From assembly GCA_937946835.1 (NCBI GenBank), contig CALFAV010000062.1, forward strand, positions 1 to 42,453: a stretch of DNA of 42,453 nucleotides, read 5' to 3'. Shown here piece by piece: positions 16,757-25,034 of the stretch. Position numbers and translations under genes: made by a program. The stretch is from an uncultured Verrucomicrobiae bacterium. GTDB lineage: Bacteria; Verrucomicrobiota; Verrucomicrobiia; Limisphaerales; J093. Position 1 is the first letter of the stretch, and the number at the start of each line of letters is the position of its first letter. The notes beneath the pieces are model-generated. The model did not search any database and was not told the DNA's origin. It saw nothing but the letters and a program-made list of their open reading frames with translations.

Positions 16757-17340
16757 CCCCGGCGTTGAGCGAGGCCAAGGCCGCCCTGCGCCGGGAAATC
16801 CGCGCCTGGTTGCGGGCGCGCTCCGTCGCCGAGCGCGCCGCAGCATCCGCCGCCGCCCGCGCCCTGCTGCAAAACCGACCGGAGTGGCGTCACGCGCGCC
16901 GCATCCTGCTTTACGTGCCGCTGGCCGACGAACTGGACCTGTGGCCGTTGGCGGCCGAGGTGCTCGCCGCGGGTCGGCAACTGGCCCTGCCGCGCTTTGC
17001 CCCCGCCACCGGGGGGTACGAGGCCGCGCTCGTTGCCCTTCTCGACCGGGACCTGGGTCCCGGCCGGTACGGCATTCCCGAGCCGCGGCCGGACTGCCCG
17101 ACCATTCCGCTAAACCAACTGGACTTGCTGCTGGTGCCGGGCGTATGCTTTGACCACGAAGGTCGGCGGTTGGGCCGGGGCCGAGGGTACTACGACCGGC
17201 TGCTGACCGAGCCACATGGCACGGCCTGCGGTGTGGCGTGGGACCCTCAGGTGCGGGCCCGCCTGCCCGCCGGGCCGGAGGATCAAACCGTGGATTGCAT
17301 TTTGACGCCGACGCGCTGGCTCGCGGTGGCGCGGCGATGA
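16753..17340 (+). CDS. ygfA: 5-formyltetrahydrofolate cyclo-ligase
   Basis: A 195-residue enzyme (MTHFS) that converts 5-formyl-THF and ATP to 5,10-methenyl-THF, rescuing the folate pool. The N-terminal basic helix LRREIRAWLRAR and the C-terminal signature PGVCFDHEGRRLGRGRGYYD, with its Gly/Arg-rich phosphate-binding turn, are both present. YVPLADELD and PRF carry the substrate-side residues. The ATG overlaps the rarA stop by four bases; an upstream in-frame extension inside rarA is not credible. The rny gene begins four bases after its stop, completing a three-gene operon. The placement near a candidate 6S RNA recalls the E. coli ssrS-ygfA pair. Confidence 0.93.
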   Translation: MTPALSEAKAALRREIRAWLRARSVAERAAASAAARALLQNRPEWRHARRILLYVPLADELDLWPLAAEVLAAGRQLALPRFAPATGGYEAALVALLDRDLGPGRYGIPEPRPDCPTIPLNQLDLLLVPGVCFDHEGRRLGRGRGYYDRLLTEPHGTACGVAWDPQVRARLPAGPEDQTVDCILTPTRWLAVARR

Positions 17341-17344
17341 TGAC

Positions 17345-18913
17345 ATGACCTGGCTGGCGAGTGTGGAGTGGGTGTGCGCAGCCCTCGGCCTGGGCGCCGG
17401 CATCTGGGTCGGGTTTTTAACCTGGCGTCAGGTGGACCGTCGCACGGCCCGCTCGCTGGCGCAGCGGCAGCAGGCACTGCTCGAGCAGGCCCGCCGGGAA
17501 GCCGAGACCCTCCAGCGCGAGGCCCGCCTGGCTGCCGAGGAACTCGGCCTGCAACGCCGCCGCCAGGTCGAAGAGGAAATTTCCTCCCGACGCGCCGACC
17601 TGGAGAAGACCGCGACCAAGCTGGCCCAGCGCGAAGCGGCATTGGAACTTCAGGGCCAAACCCTGGCCGAACGTGAGCGCGCCCTGGCCGAGGCGCGGGC
17701 CGCCCTCGAGCAACGTGAAGCGCACCTGCGCGCGTTGCAAACCGAGGCCGAAAACCTGTTGCGACAGCGCCGCGAAACCCTTGCCGCCGCGGCGCACCTC
17801 ACCGAAGCCGAGGCGCGGGTCACCCTCCGGCGGGAACTGGAGCAGGAAGTGCAGCGCGACGCCGCGGACCTCACCCGCCACATCCTGGAAAAGGCCCGGA
17901 TTCAGGCCGAGGAACAGGCCCGGCACATCATTGCCCTGGCCATTCAGCGGTACGCCGGGGAACACGCCGGGGAAACCTCCACCTGCGCCGTGACCCTCAA
18001 CGGGCATGACATCAAGGGCCGCATCATCGGCCGGGAGGGCCGCAACATCCGCGCGTTTGAAACCCTCACCGGGGTTACGGTGCTCGTGGACGACACCCCC
18101 GGCACGGTCCTGCTTTCGGCGTTTGATCCGGTGCGCCGCGAAGTGGCGCGGCAGGCCATGGAACGCCTCGTGGCCGACGGCCGCATCCATCCGGGCCGCA
18201 TCGAGGAGGTGGTCAAGAAGGTCAGCGAGGAAATGGAGGAAACCATTTTCCGCGCGGGCGAGGAGGCCGTTTTCAAAGTCGGCCTGCCGCCCCTGCCCCC
18301 GGAGATTGTCCGGCTGCTGGGGCGGTTGCGCTTCCGACACAGTTTTGCCCAGAACATCCTCGACCACTCCGTCGAGGTTGCCCACCTGGCCGGACTCATG
18401 GCCGCGGAGCTGGGCGCCAGCGTGCCGCTGGCCCGGCGGGCGGGGCTGTTGCACGACATCGGCAAAGCGGTCAACCACGAGGTCGAGGGCTCGCACGCGG
18501 CGGTGGGGGCCGAGTTGATCAGGCGCTACGGCGAATGCCCGGAGGTGGTGCATGCCGTCGCCTCCCACCACGGCGAACAGCCGCACCAGAGCATCCTGGG
18601 CCCGCTGGTCAGCGCCGCCGATGCCATCAGCGCCTCCCGCCCGGGGGCCCGTTCCGAGTCCATGACCACCTACCTGCAGCGGCTCGAAGACCTCGAGCGC
18701 ATCGGGGCCAGCTTCCCCGGGGTGGAGAAATGTTACGCCGTGCAGGCCGGCCGGGAGGTGCGCGTCATCGTCAAACCGGAGGCCGTGGACGATCTGGGCG
18801 CTCACCTGCTGGCGCGGAACATCGCCCGGAAAATCGAGGCGGACCTGCTCTACCCCGGTCAAATTCGCGTGACCGTGGTTCGCGAAACGCGCTGCATCGA
18901 GTTCGCCAAGTAG
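17345..18913 (+). CDS. rny: Ribonuclease Y
   Basis: A 522-residue membrane-anchored endoribonuclease that starts mRNA decay in bacteria lacking or supplementing RNase E. One N-terminal membrane helix (about 5-25) is followed by a long coiled coil rich in Ala/Glu/Arg/Gln (about 30-195). A KH RNA-binding domain carries IIGREGRNIRAFE (about 228-240). The HD domain has LLHDIGKAVNHE, with the catalytic His-Asp at 370-371, then SHAAVGAEL and VASHHGE. Length and domain order match the family (about 520). The last gene of the rarA operon, it ends 45 bases before a convergent methyltransferase gene. Confidence 0.95.
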   Translation: MTWLASVEWVCAALGLGAGIWVGFLTWRQVDRRTARSLAQRQQALLEQARREAETLQREARLAAEELGLQRRRQVEEEISSRRADLEKTATKLAQREAALELQGQTLAERERALAEARAALEQREAHLRALQTEAENLLRQRRETLAAAAHLTEAEARVTLRRELEQEVQRDAADLTRHILEKARIQAEEQARHIIALAIQRYAGEHAGETSTCAVTLNGHDIKGRIIGREGRNIRAFETLTGVTVLVDDTPGTVLLSAFDPVRREVARQAMERLVADGRIHPGRIEEVVKKVSEEMEETIFRAGEEAVFKVGLPPLPPEIVRLLGRLRFRHSFAQNILDHSVEVAHLAGLMAAELGASVPLARRAGLLHDIGKAVNHEVEGSHAAVGAELIRRYGECPEVVHAVASHHGEQPHQSILGPLVSAADAISASRPGARSESMTTYLQRLEDLERIGASFPGVEKCYAVQAGREVRVIVKPEAVDDLGAHLLARNIARKIEADLLYPGQIRVTVVRETRCIEFAK

Positions 18914-18958
18914 CCGGCCGATCGCGGCGGGGGGCTCTCCGTGGAAAAGCCGGGGGAT

Positions 18959-19744
18959 TTAGTTCCCGGGTGGGCTGCGGGCGGCGTCCGGTGGGTGCGC
19001 CCGTTTGCGAAAAACGACCAGGTGCTGCCAGGGCAGGGAGCGGACCGTTTGAACCCATTCCAGCGGATGCGCCGCGGCTTCCCGGAGAATCTGGGCCTCG
19101 CTCATCTTGTGCAACGGCTTGATCGGCACGGCGGGGTCTTCGGCACGGTACTCGACGAAGACCAGGCGGCCGCCGGGTTTGAGCGCGCGGCACAGGGCGG
19201 CCAACACCTCGTGCGGCCAGGCCAGCTCGTGGTACACGTCCACCATCAGGATCAGGTCCAGACCGGCCTCGGGCAGACGCGGGTCCTGCTCGGTGGCCAC
19301 CACCGTCACCACGTTGCTGACCGCCCGCGCGGCCATGTTTGTGCGCAGGCGGGCGAGCATCTCCGGCTGGAGGTCCACGGCATACACCCGGCCGGCCGGC
19401 CCGACCGCCCGCGCCAGGCGCCAGGTGAAATAGCCGGTGCCGGCGCCGAAATCCGCCGCCACCTGGCCGGGCTGCAGGGCCAGCGCGGTCAGCACTTGTT
19501 CCGGGGCTTCCTCGGCCTCGCGCTCCGGGCGCTCCAGCCAGTCGGCGCCCTCCTGGCTCATCGTCCGGGCGATCTCGCGACCGCGGTAAAACTTACCGAT
19601 TCCGTCCGGGCTGGCGGGTGAGCGGTACTCGTAAAGTGAGGCCAACTCCCGTGCCGGCTCGGCGCCCGGCAGTGCAAGCCCCGCCACGCACGCGCCGGCG
19701 CAAAGCAGGGCGAGCCCTCGACGGATGCATGAAACCAACGCCAC
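18959..19744 (-). CDS. Class I SAM-dependent methyltransferase with an N-terminal signal peptide
   Basis: A 261-residue protein. The chosen GTG has a good Shine-Dalgarno (GGGAGG nine bases upstream) and gives a compact export signal: CIRR, then hydrophobic GLALLCAGACVAGLALPG. The Rossmann domain follows, with the SAM motif VAADFGAGTGYF, the acidic motif VYAVDLQPEM, and a late PWQHLVVFRK strand. It resembles the COG4798-type predicted methyltransferases. An ATG at 19813 in the same frame overlaps the stop of the upstream TPR gene (ATGA), which suggests coupling and is a real alternative start; it would make the signal's basic part unusually long. Export of a SAM enzyme is odd because SAM is cytoplasmic; the substrate is unknown. 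Confidence 0.82.
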   Translation of the reverse strand: MALVSCIRRGLALLCAGACVAGLALPGAEPARELASLYEYRSPASPDGIGKFYRGREIARTMSQEGADWLERPEREAEEAPEQVLTALALQPGQVAADFGAGTGYFTWRLARAVGPAGRVYAVDLQPEMLARLRTNMAARAVSNVVTVVATEQDPRLPEAGLDLILMVDVYHELAWPHEVLAALCRALKPGGRLVFVEYRAEDPAVPIKPLHKMSEAQILREAAAHPLEWVQTVRSLPWQHLVVFRKRAHPPDAARSPPGN

Positions 19745-19809
19745 GAGAGTGGACCTCCCGGTTTCGCCCCGCGGGCGGGGGCCGCCGGGCCGGACGGCGC
19801 GAAGGAGCC

Positions 19810-20331
19810 TCATGAACAGCGTTCTTTGGTGGCGCGGATGCGGGGCCAGAGCGGCTGGAGGTCGGCATCGGCCAACGCCATGTAGATGAGGCCGGCGGGC
19901 TGGGGGGCTGCTTTGAGGGCGCGGGCAAAAAAGGTCCAAGCCTCCTCCAGGCGGCCCATCTGGGCGGCGTAGCAGGCCAGATTGTAGGCCACGGTGGAGC
20001 TGTTGGGGAAACGTTCCAGGGCGGGCCGCAACGCCGCCCAGGCCGCCTCGAGGCCCCCGCCGGCCATGCGGCGCAGGGCATAGGCGCGGTGCACCCAGCC
20101 AAACTCCCGCTCGGGAGCGAGCCGGATGATTTCCTCCGCCACGGCCACCGCCCGGGTCCAGTCGGCGCGCTCGGCGTGAATCCCCCATTCCAGCTCGCGC
20201 ACACATGCGCAGCCGCGGGCGCGCGGTCCCAGGCGCTGCAATTCGGCCAGGGCGGACTCGGTGTCGCCCAGCATCAGCCAACCCAGGGCGGCGTCGTAAT
20301 AAAAACGGTCAGGCGGCGGCAATTGGTGCAC
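19810..20331 (-). CDS. Small TPR-repeat protein
   Basis: A 173-residue soluble protein made almost entirely of tetratricopeptide-like helical pairs: ALGWLMLGDTESALAELQRL near residue 15, then DWTRAVAVAEEIIRLAPE, GLEAAWAALRPALERFPNS, TVAYNLACYAAQMGRLEEAW and TFFARALKAAP. Such arrays bind partner proteins; no enzymatic domain is visible. It starts at GTG 20331, which a promoter places at or next to the transcript start. Its stop overlaps a possible ATG of the exported methyltransferase, so the two are probably one transcription unit, but a shared role is a guess. Confidence 0.75.
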   Translation of the reverse strand: MHQLPPPDRFYYDAALGWLMLGDTESALAELQRLGPRARGCACVRELEWGIHAERADWTRAVAVAEEIIRLAPEREFGWVHRAYALRRMAGGGLEAAWAALRPALERFPNSSTVAYNLACYAAQMGRLEEAWTFFARALKAAPQPAGLIYMALADADLQPLWPRIRATKERCS

Positions 20332-20337
20332 GCCATG

Positions 20338-20366
20338 AGGGTAGCAAGGAAACCCTGTGCGGGCAA
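20338..20366 (-). promoter_or_regulatory. Promoter of the TPR-methyltransferase pair, overlapped by a hairpin
   Basis: On the minus strand TTGCCC (20361-20366) and TACCCT (20338-20343) are 17 bases apart. The -10 box ends six bases before the GTG at 20331. The -35 box lies inside a perfect hairpin at 20354-20375. Confidence 0.45.
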
Positions 20367-20375
20367 ACGCACAGG
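20354..20375. repeat. Perfect 8-bp inverted repeat over a promoter
   Basis: CCTGTGCG (20354-20361) and CGCACAGG (20368-20375) are exact complements around GGCAAA. It lies between the ThuA stop and the TPR start, and covers the -35 box. It may be an operator, or a weak terminator for ThuA transcripts; no T-run is present beyond a short TTT. Confidence 0.45.
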
Positions 20376-20404
20376 CGGGTTGGCCAAGTGCAAGCCGTCC
20401 CCGG

Positions 20405-21280
20405 CTACTTGGGATCGAGGTTGCGGCGGAGGGCTTCCGGGGTGACGCGGGAGACCACGCCCTCGGCCGGCACCTCCAGGCCGCTGACCCAGACCAGGGC
20501 GTTGAGGATCACCTTGCGGAAATTCTCTTCGCCCCAGTTCTCGTGGAAGTGGCCTCCGGTGAAGCCGAAGGCGCGGCGGCCGGCGCGCTCCCGGACCCAC
20601 ATCATCGTCTCCGGCTCGCCCTTGCGGGCCTGTACGTGCGGGTACGGCCCGGCCGGCCACACGTATGGGCCGTCGCGCACCTGGTCGGAGGGCTTGGCCA
20701 CCAGGATGGGCGTGATGCCGGCGGGGTCGTCGCACCAGCGCAGGTTGAAGTACCACTCGTCTTTGATGGCAAACGGCTTCAGGCCGCGCGTGACCGGATG
20801 CGCGGGGTACCGGCTGAACTCCGGCGTCCAGATGGGATTGCAGGAAAACCGGTCCTCGTAAAATCCGCCCAGCCAATCCAGGAACTCCGGGCCGCCCCGG
20901 TCTTTGGGGACCTCGCAGGCGTAGTGCATGACGCCGAAGCCGACGCCCCGCTCGATCAAGCCGCGGAGCAATGCAAGCCGCCGGCCCTGGATGGCCGGAT
21001 GGCCACCGCCGCCGTCGGCGTAAATCACCACCGCCGCCGCGTCACTGAATACCGCGTCGTCCGCCGGCCAACCGTTGGTGTGTACCGACACGGTCAGTCC
21101 GGGCAACCCGGCCAGGCACTGTTGCAGCAGCAGGCACCCGGCCCGGAACTCGTGCATGCCCGGCGGGTGACTGGGTTTGCCGGCGATGAGCACCAGGTGG
21201 CGGTCGGCGGCCCAACCGGACAGCATTCCCCCCACGGCCAACCCCACCCCCAGTCCAAAGACGTGGCGATGGTTTTTCAT
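20405..21280 (-). CDS. ThuA domain protein, exported
   Basis: A 291-residue ThuA-like (trehalose-utilisation family) protein with a class I glutamine-amidotransferase-like fold and an N-terminal signal (GLGVGLAVGGMLSGWAA). Conserved blocks are LIAGKPSHPPGMHE, VIYADGGGGHP, GVMHYACEVPKDRGG, THPVTRG-like AHPVTRGLKPF, and GFTGGHFHENWG. ThuA proteins are linked to keto-sugar metabolism, but their reaction is not settled. The ATG at 21280 lies two bases after the stop of the DUF1080-ThuA gene, so the two are in one operon. The domain is clearly similar along its whole length to the ThuA half of that neighbour, so a tandem duplication is likely. Confidence 0.88.
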   Translation of the reverse strand: MKNHRHVFGLGVGLAVGGMLSGWAADRHLVLIAGKPSHPPGMHEFRAGCLLLQQCLAGLPGLTVSVHTNGWPADDAVFSDAAAVVIYADGGGGHPAIQGRRLALLRGLIERGVGFGVMHYACEVPKDRGGPEFLDWLGGFYEDRFSCNPIWTPEFSRYPAHPVTRGLKPFAIKDEWYFNLRWCDDPAGITPILVAKPSDQVRDGPYVWPAGPYPHVQARKGEPETMMWVRERAGRRAFGFTGGHFHENWGEENFRKVILNALVWVSGLEVPAEGVVSRVTPEALRRNLDPK

Positions 21281-21282
21281 GG

Positions 21283-22824
21283 TCACCGGCCCTTCGGGTC
21301 CAGGTTCGCCTTGAGCTGTTCCGGGGTGACCGCCGACTCGACGCCGGTTTCGGGCACCTCCGCCCGGGCCATCCAGACAATGGCGTTGAGCACCACCTTG
21401 CGGAAGTCGTCGTGGCCCCAGTTCTTGTGGAAGTGGCCGCCGGTAAACCCGAAGCCGCGGCCGCCGTCGGGCCGCTCAAAGACCCACATGACGTGCTGGG
21501 GCTCCCGGCGTTCGAGCACCGCCGCGCGCACGTGTGGATTGCCGCTGTGCGGGCCGTCCGGGCGGTTGAGCGTGCTGGCGGGGGGCAGGGCGGTGAGGAT
21601 GGGCGTGACGCCTTTGAGGCCGTCCACAAAGCGCATGTGGTAGTACCATTCATCCTGGATGCCGAAGGGCTTGACGCCCCGGGTGACCGGATGAGACGGC
21701 AGGTTCTTGAACTCGGCAAACCAGTGCGGGTTCACCGACCAGTGGGTCTCGAAGTAACCGCCGATCCACTCCAGAAACTCCGGCCCGCCCCGGTCCTTGG
21801 GCACCTCGACCGCGTAATGCAGGCAACCCACCCCCGCGCCCTGTCGGACTTTTTCGCCAATGATGCGCAGGTGGTCGCTCTGAATGAACGGGTGGCCGCC
21901 GCCGCCATCGCAGTAGATGAGAATGGCGTCGGCATTGTCGTAGGCGGTGGGGTCCCTGGGCCAGCCGTTGAGGTAGTAAGCGGTGAGGATGCCGGGATGG
22001 CTTTGCAGGCACTGGTTCAGCAACAGGATGCCGGCGTTGTGCTCGTGCTCGCCGGGACCGTGGCTGGGGGTGCCGGCGGTGAGCACGATCTTCTTCTTGT
22101 CGGCCAGCTTCAGGCGCTTGAGCTCGATGTCCTTGAACTGAACGGTCATGGGCGGGCCCACGTGCAGTTGCAGGGCCAGCACGCCGGTGCGCGCCGCCCG
22201 GCCCGGGTGGTCGTCCACCACGTCCACGGTCTGGTGACCGTTGATGAAGTGCTGGAGGTGGTTGCCCCGGGCCACGATGCGGTACTCGTTCCAATCCTCG
22301 GCCTTGATCTGGGCCTGGAGGTCTTCGGACCGGCCCAGCGAGCCGGTGACCTCGATCTTGGGCTTGTTGGCGTCGGTCGGGTCGGCGCTGAGGCGCACCT
22401 TTTGGCCGCGCTGAGCCAGGATGCCGCGCCCGCGTTCCTCGTAGAGAATGCCGGAGAAGTTCTTGCCGGCCTCCAGGTCGGCCTGGTAACCGCCCACGAT
22501 GGGGCCGAACCTGCCCTGTTCCTGCACGGCACTCCGGTACTGGATGCCCGAGTTGCCGCCCACGATGCGGTACTTGAGCCGCAGCTCGAAATCGTCCACC
22601 AGGCCGTTGGTCCAGACCAGAAACGTGTTGTGGGTCAGTTTGGGGTCGTCGCGCGTCTCGCCGGTGATGGCGCCCTCACGCACGGACCACAAGTCGGGAT
22701 GGCCCTGCCAGCCGGAAAGGTCCCGGCCGTTGAAAATGGGTTTGAAGCCGTCTTCGGCGCGGGCCGTCACCGGAACGGCCAGCCCGCCGGCGAGCAGCAG
22801 CACGGAGGGGAACAAGGCTTTCAT
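21283..22824 (-). CDS. 3-keto-disaccharide hydrolase (DUF1080) fused to a ThuA domain, exported
   Basis: A 513-residue two-domain protein. A signal peptide (MKALFPSVLLLAGGLAVPVTARA) precedes a concanavalin-like DUF1080 domain (about 25-240). This has GFKPIFNGRDLSGWQG, GNSGIQYRS, YQADLEAG and the NEYRIVARGNHLQHFING strand pair typical of the family. From about residue 250 a ThuA domain follows: VLTAGTPSHGPGEHEHN, LIYCDGGGGHP, VPKDRGGPEFLEW, GFTGGHFHKNWG. DUF1080 proteins hydrolyse 3-keto-glycosides in known cases, so a role in exported sugar-oxidation pathways is plausible. An ATG four codons upstream (22836) is less likely because it delays the signal. The two halves are also found as separate genes in other bacteria. 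Confidence 0.88.
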   Translation of the reverse strand: MKALFPSVLLLAGGLAVPVTARAEDGFKPIFNGRDLSGWQGHPDLWSVREGAITGETRDDPKLTHNTFLVWTNGLVDDFELRLKYRIVGGNSGIQYRSAVQEQGRFGPIVGGYQADLEAGKNFSGILYEERGRGILAQRGQKVRLSADPTDANKPKIEVTGSLGRSEDLQAQIKAEDWNEYRIVARGNHLQHFINGHQTVDVVDDHPGRAARTGVLALQLHVGPPMTVQFKDIELKRLKLADKKKIVLTAGTPSHGPGEHEHNAGILLLNQCLQSHPGILTAYYLNGWPRDPTAYDNADAILIYCDGGGGHPFIQSDHLRIIGEKVRQGAGVGCLHYAVEVPKDRGGPEFLEWIGGYFETHWSVNPHWFAEFKNLPSHPVTRGVKPFGIQDEWYYHMRFVDGLKGVTPILTALPPASTLNRPDGPHSGNPHVRAAVLERREPQHVMWVFERPDGGRGFGFTGGHFHKNWGHDDFRKVVLNAIVWMARAEVPETGVESAVTPEQLKANLDPKGR

Positions 22825-22864
22825 GGCTTGAGGCATCGAGGTTGGCGTGGCAAGCACGTCACGG

Positions 22865-22893
22865 AGACTACGGACGCCCGCCGGGGAATGCAA
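22865..22893 (-). promoter_or_regulatory. Candidate promoter of the DUF1080-ThuA operon
   Basis: TTGCAT (22888-22893) and TAGTCT (22865-22870) on the minus strand are 17 bases apart. Transcription should start near 22858, about 34 bases before the ATG. Confidence 0.35.
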
Positions 22894-23028
22894 ATTCGCT
22901 GCAGTCTGCGCACACCCCCGGCGCTGCGCCGGAAGGGCTTCCGGGTCCGGGCCGCCGGGCGAATCGGCCGTGCTCCCGCGTCGCCTTCCCGCTTGCCGGG
23001 CGCGGCGTCTCGGCCAAGGTTTCCGCCC

Positions 23029-24969
23029 ATGCATCCATCGCGTTCTCCAAGGCGCTCCCGATTCACGCCGGCGGCCCTGCTGGGGTTGATCTTCCTGGCC
23101 CGGCACCTCACCGCCGCCGAAGACCTCTCCGCCGCTTGGCTGGCCGAGCACTACACCAAGTTCGAGTACCGCATCCCGATGCGCGACGGGGTGCGGCTGT
23201 TTACCCGCGTGTACGTGCCCAAGGACCAGTCGCAGCCCTGGCCCATCCTGCTCACCCGCACCCCCTATGCCTGCAAGCCCTACGGCCCGGATAACTACAC
23301 CGACCCCGCCGGCTCGTTCGAGACGCTGGCCCGGGACCGGTTCATCCTGGTTACCCAGGACGTGCGCGGGCGCTTCGGTTCCGAGGGCGAGTTCGTGCAC
23401 GTGCGCCCCTACCGTCCGGACAAAGGCCCGCGCGACTCCGATGAAAGCACCGATGCCTGGGACACGATTGACTGGCTGGTCAAACACGTGCCGGGCAACA
23501 ACGGTCGCGTGGGGCTGTTCGGCATTTCCTATCCCGGCTTCTACACCGCGATGGGCATGATTGACAGTCACCCCGCCCTGAAGGCCGCCTCGCCCCAGGC
23601 GCCCATCGCCGACTGGTTCATGGGCGACGACGTCCACCACCACGGCGCGTTCTTCCTGTCCCAGAACTTCGCGTTCTTTTACTGGTTTGCTCAACGGCCC
23701 GAAGACCCGCTCCACCAGGAGATCCAGGGCTTCCACTTCGGCACCCCCGACGGCTACGACTTTTTCCTGCGCATGGGGCCGCTGGCCAACTCGGACGCCG
23801 TCCTGCTGCGGGGCCGCGCGCCGGCGTGGACCGAGTTCCTGCAACACCCCACCTACGACGCCTGGTGGCAGGCGCGCAACCTCCGGCCGCATCTCAAGAA
23901 TGTGCGCTGTGCGGTGATGACGGTGGGTGGCTGGTTCGACGCCGAGGACCTGTTCGGCCCGCTGGAAACCTACCGCTGGACCGAGCGCCAGAATCCCGGC
24001 ATCACGAACCTGCTGGTCATGGGGCCCTGGGCCCACGGCGAATGGGGGCGCGGCACCGGTGAACGGCTGGGGCCGATTTCCTTCCGCGCCAAAACCGCCG
24101 AGTACTACCGCGAGCACATCGAGCTGCCCTTCTTCCGCCACTTCCTCAAGGGCGACACCAACTTCACCCCCGTCGAGGCCCACATCTTCGAGACCGGCAC
24201 CTGCCGCTGGCGGCGCTTCGAGGCCTGGCCGCCGCCCGGCGTGACCGAGCGCCCCCTGTATTTCCGGGCCGGCGGCGCGCTGGCCTTCGAGCCGCCCGGC
24301 GACCCCGGCGATGCGTTCGACGAGTTCCTCAGCGACCCCGCCAAGCCCGTGCCCTACTCGAACACCCCCTCCACCGACTACCCGCGCCACTACCCGGTCG
24401 AGGACCAGCGCTTTGTGGCCTCGCGTCCGGACGTGTTGGTGTACGAAACCGAACCCCTGGCCGAAGACCTCACCCTGGCCGGGCCGCTGCGCGCCACGCT
24501 GTGGGTGTCCACGACCGGCACCGACGCGGACTGGGTCGTCAAGCTGGTGGACGTGTACCCGGGGAATTATCCCGATCCCGACCCGAACCCGGCGGGGTTG
24601 CGGATGGGCGGTTACCAGCAACTGGTCCGCGGCGAAGTCTTCCGCGGCCGGTTCCGGCACAGCTTCGAGCGTCCCGAGCCGTTCACCCCGGGCGAGGTCA
24701 CGCGGGTCGAGTTCACCCTCCAGGACATCTGCCACACCTTCCGCGCCGGGCACCGGGTGATGGTGCACGTCCAGAGCACGTGGTTTCCGCTGGTGGACCG
24801 CAACCCGCAGACTTTCGTGAACATCCCGACCGCCAGGGACGAGGACTACCGCAAGGCCACGCACCGCGTGTATCGGTCGGCCGACAAGGCCTCCGGGCTG
24901 ACCGTGGGGATGTTGCCGGCGCAGGGCGGGTTACCCGGGGCAGGTCAATCAAGTGGTGGCAGTTTGTAA
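23029..24969 (+). CDS. CocE/NonD-family alpha/beta hydrolase (X-Pro dipeptidyl-peptidase S15-like), exported
   Basis: A 646-residue serine hydrolase with a signal-like N-terminus (RFTPAALLGLIFLARHLTAA). The S15-type fold starts with VRLFTRVYVPKD and DVRGRFGSEGEF. The catalytic triad is visible: nucleophile S167 in GISYPG, D304 in GWFDAED, and H336 in PWAHGEWG. A C-terminal jelly-roll (PepX_C; about 470-620) contains LYFRAGGAL-type and GPLRATLWVSTTGTDADWV strands. Relatives hydrolyse peptide amides, alpha-amino esters or other acyl esters; the exact substrate cannot be read from sequence. It is divergent from the DUF1080 operon and ends 65 bases from the convergent GH2/GtaA gene. Confidence 0.88.
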   Translation: MHPSRSPRRSRFTPAALLGLIFLARHLTAAEDLSAAWLAEHYTKFEYRIPMRDGVRLFTRVYVPKDQSQPWPILLTRTPYACKPYGPDNYTDPAGSFETLARDRFILVTQDVRGRFGSEGEFVHVRPYRPDKGPRDSDESTDAWDTIDWLVKHVPGNNGRVGLFGISYPGFYTAMGMIDSHPALKAASPQAPIADWFMGDDVHHHGAFFLSQNFAFFYWFAQRPEDPLHQEIQGFHFGTPDGYDFFLRMGPLANSDAVLLRGRAPAWTEFLQHPTYDAWWQARNLRPHLKNVRCAVMTVGGWFDAEDLFGPLETYRWTERQNPGITNLLVMGPWAHGEWGRGTGERLGPISFRAKTAEYYREHIELPFFRHFLKGDTNFTPVEAHIFETGTCRWRRFEAWPPPGVTERPLYFRAGGALAFEPPGDPGDAFDEFLSDPAKPVPYSNTPSTDYPRHYPVEDQRFVASRPDVLVYETEPLAEDLTLAGPLRATLWVSTTGTDADWVVKLVDVYPGNYPDPDPNPAGLRMGGYQQLVRGEVFRGRFRHSFERPEPFTPGEVTRVEFTLQDICHTFRAGHRVMVHVQSTWFPLVDRNPQTFVNIPTARDEDYRKATHRVYRSADKASGLTVGMLPAQGGLPGAGQSSGGSL

Positions 24970-24970
24970 A

Positions 24971-25014
24971 GCGCCGCTTCCTGCACCGGGTCCGCCCGGC
25001 CGGGCCACCGGCGC
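24971..25014. terminator. Possible bidirectional terminator between convergent genes
   Basis: GCGCCG (24971-24976) and CGGCGC (25009-25014) enclose a nested CCGGG/CCCGG hairpin. Five A residues follow on the plus strand and TTTAC on the minus side. This is a modest hairpin in the place where termination is needed. Confidence 0.35.
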
Positions 25015-25034
25015 AAAAACATCCCGGTGTAGGA

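Noticed and set aside
21412..23028. Upstream open extension of the CocE-like gene on the plus strand
   Set aside because: It overlaps the DUF1080-ThuA gene in antisense and has no domain; the signal peptide starts at 23029.
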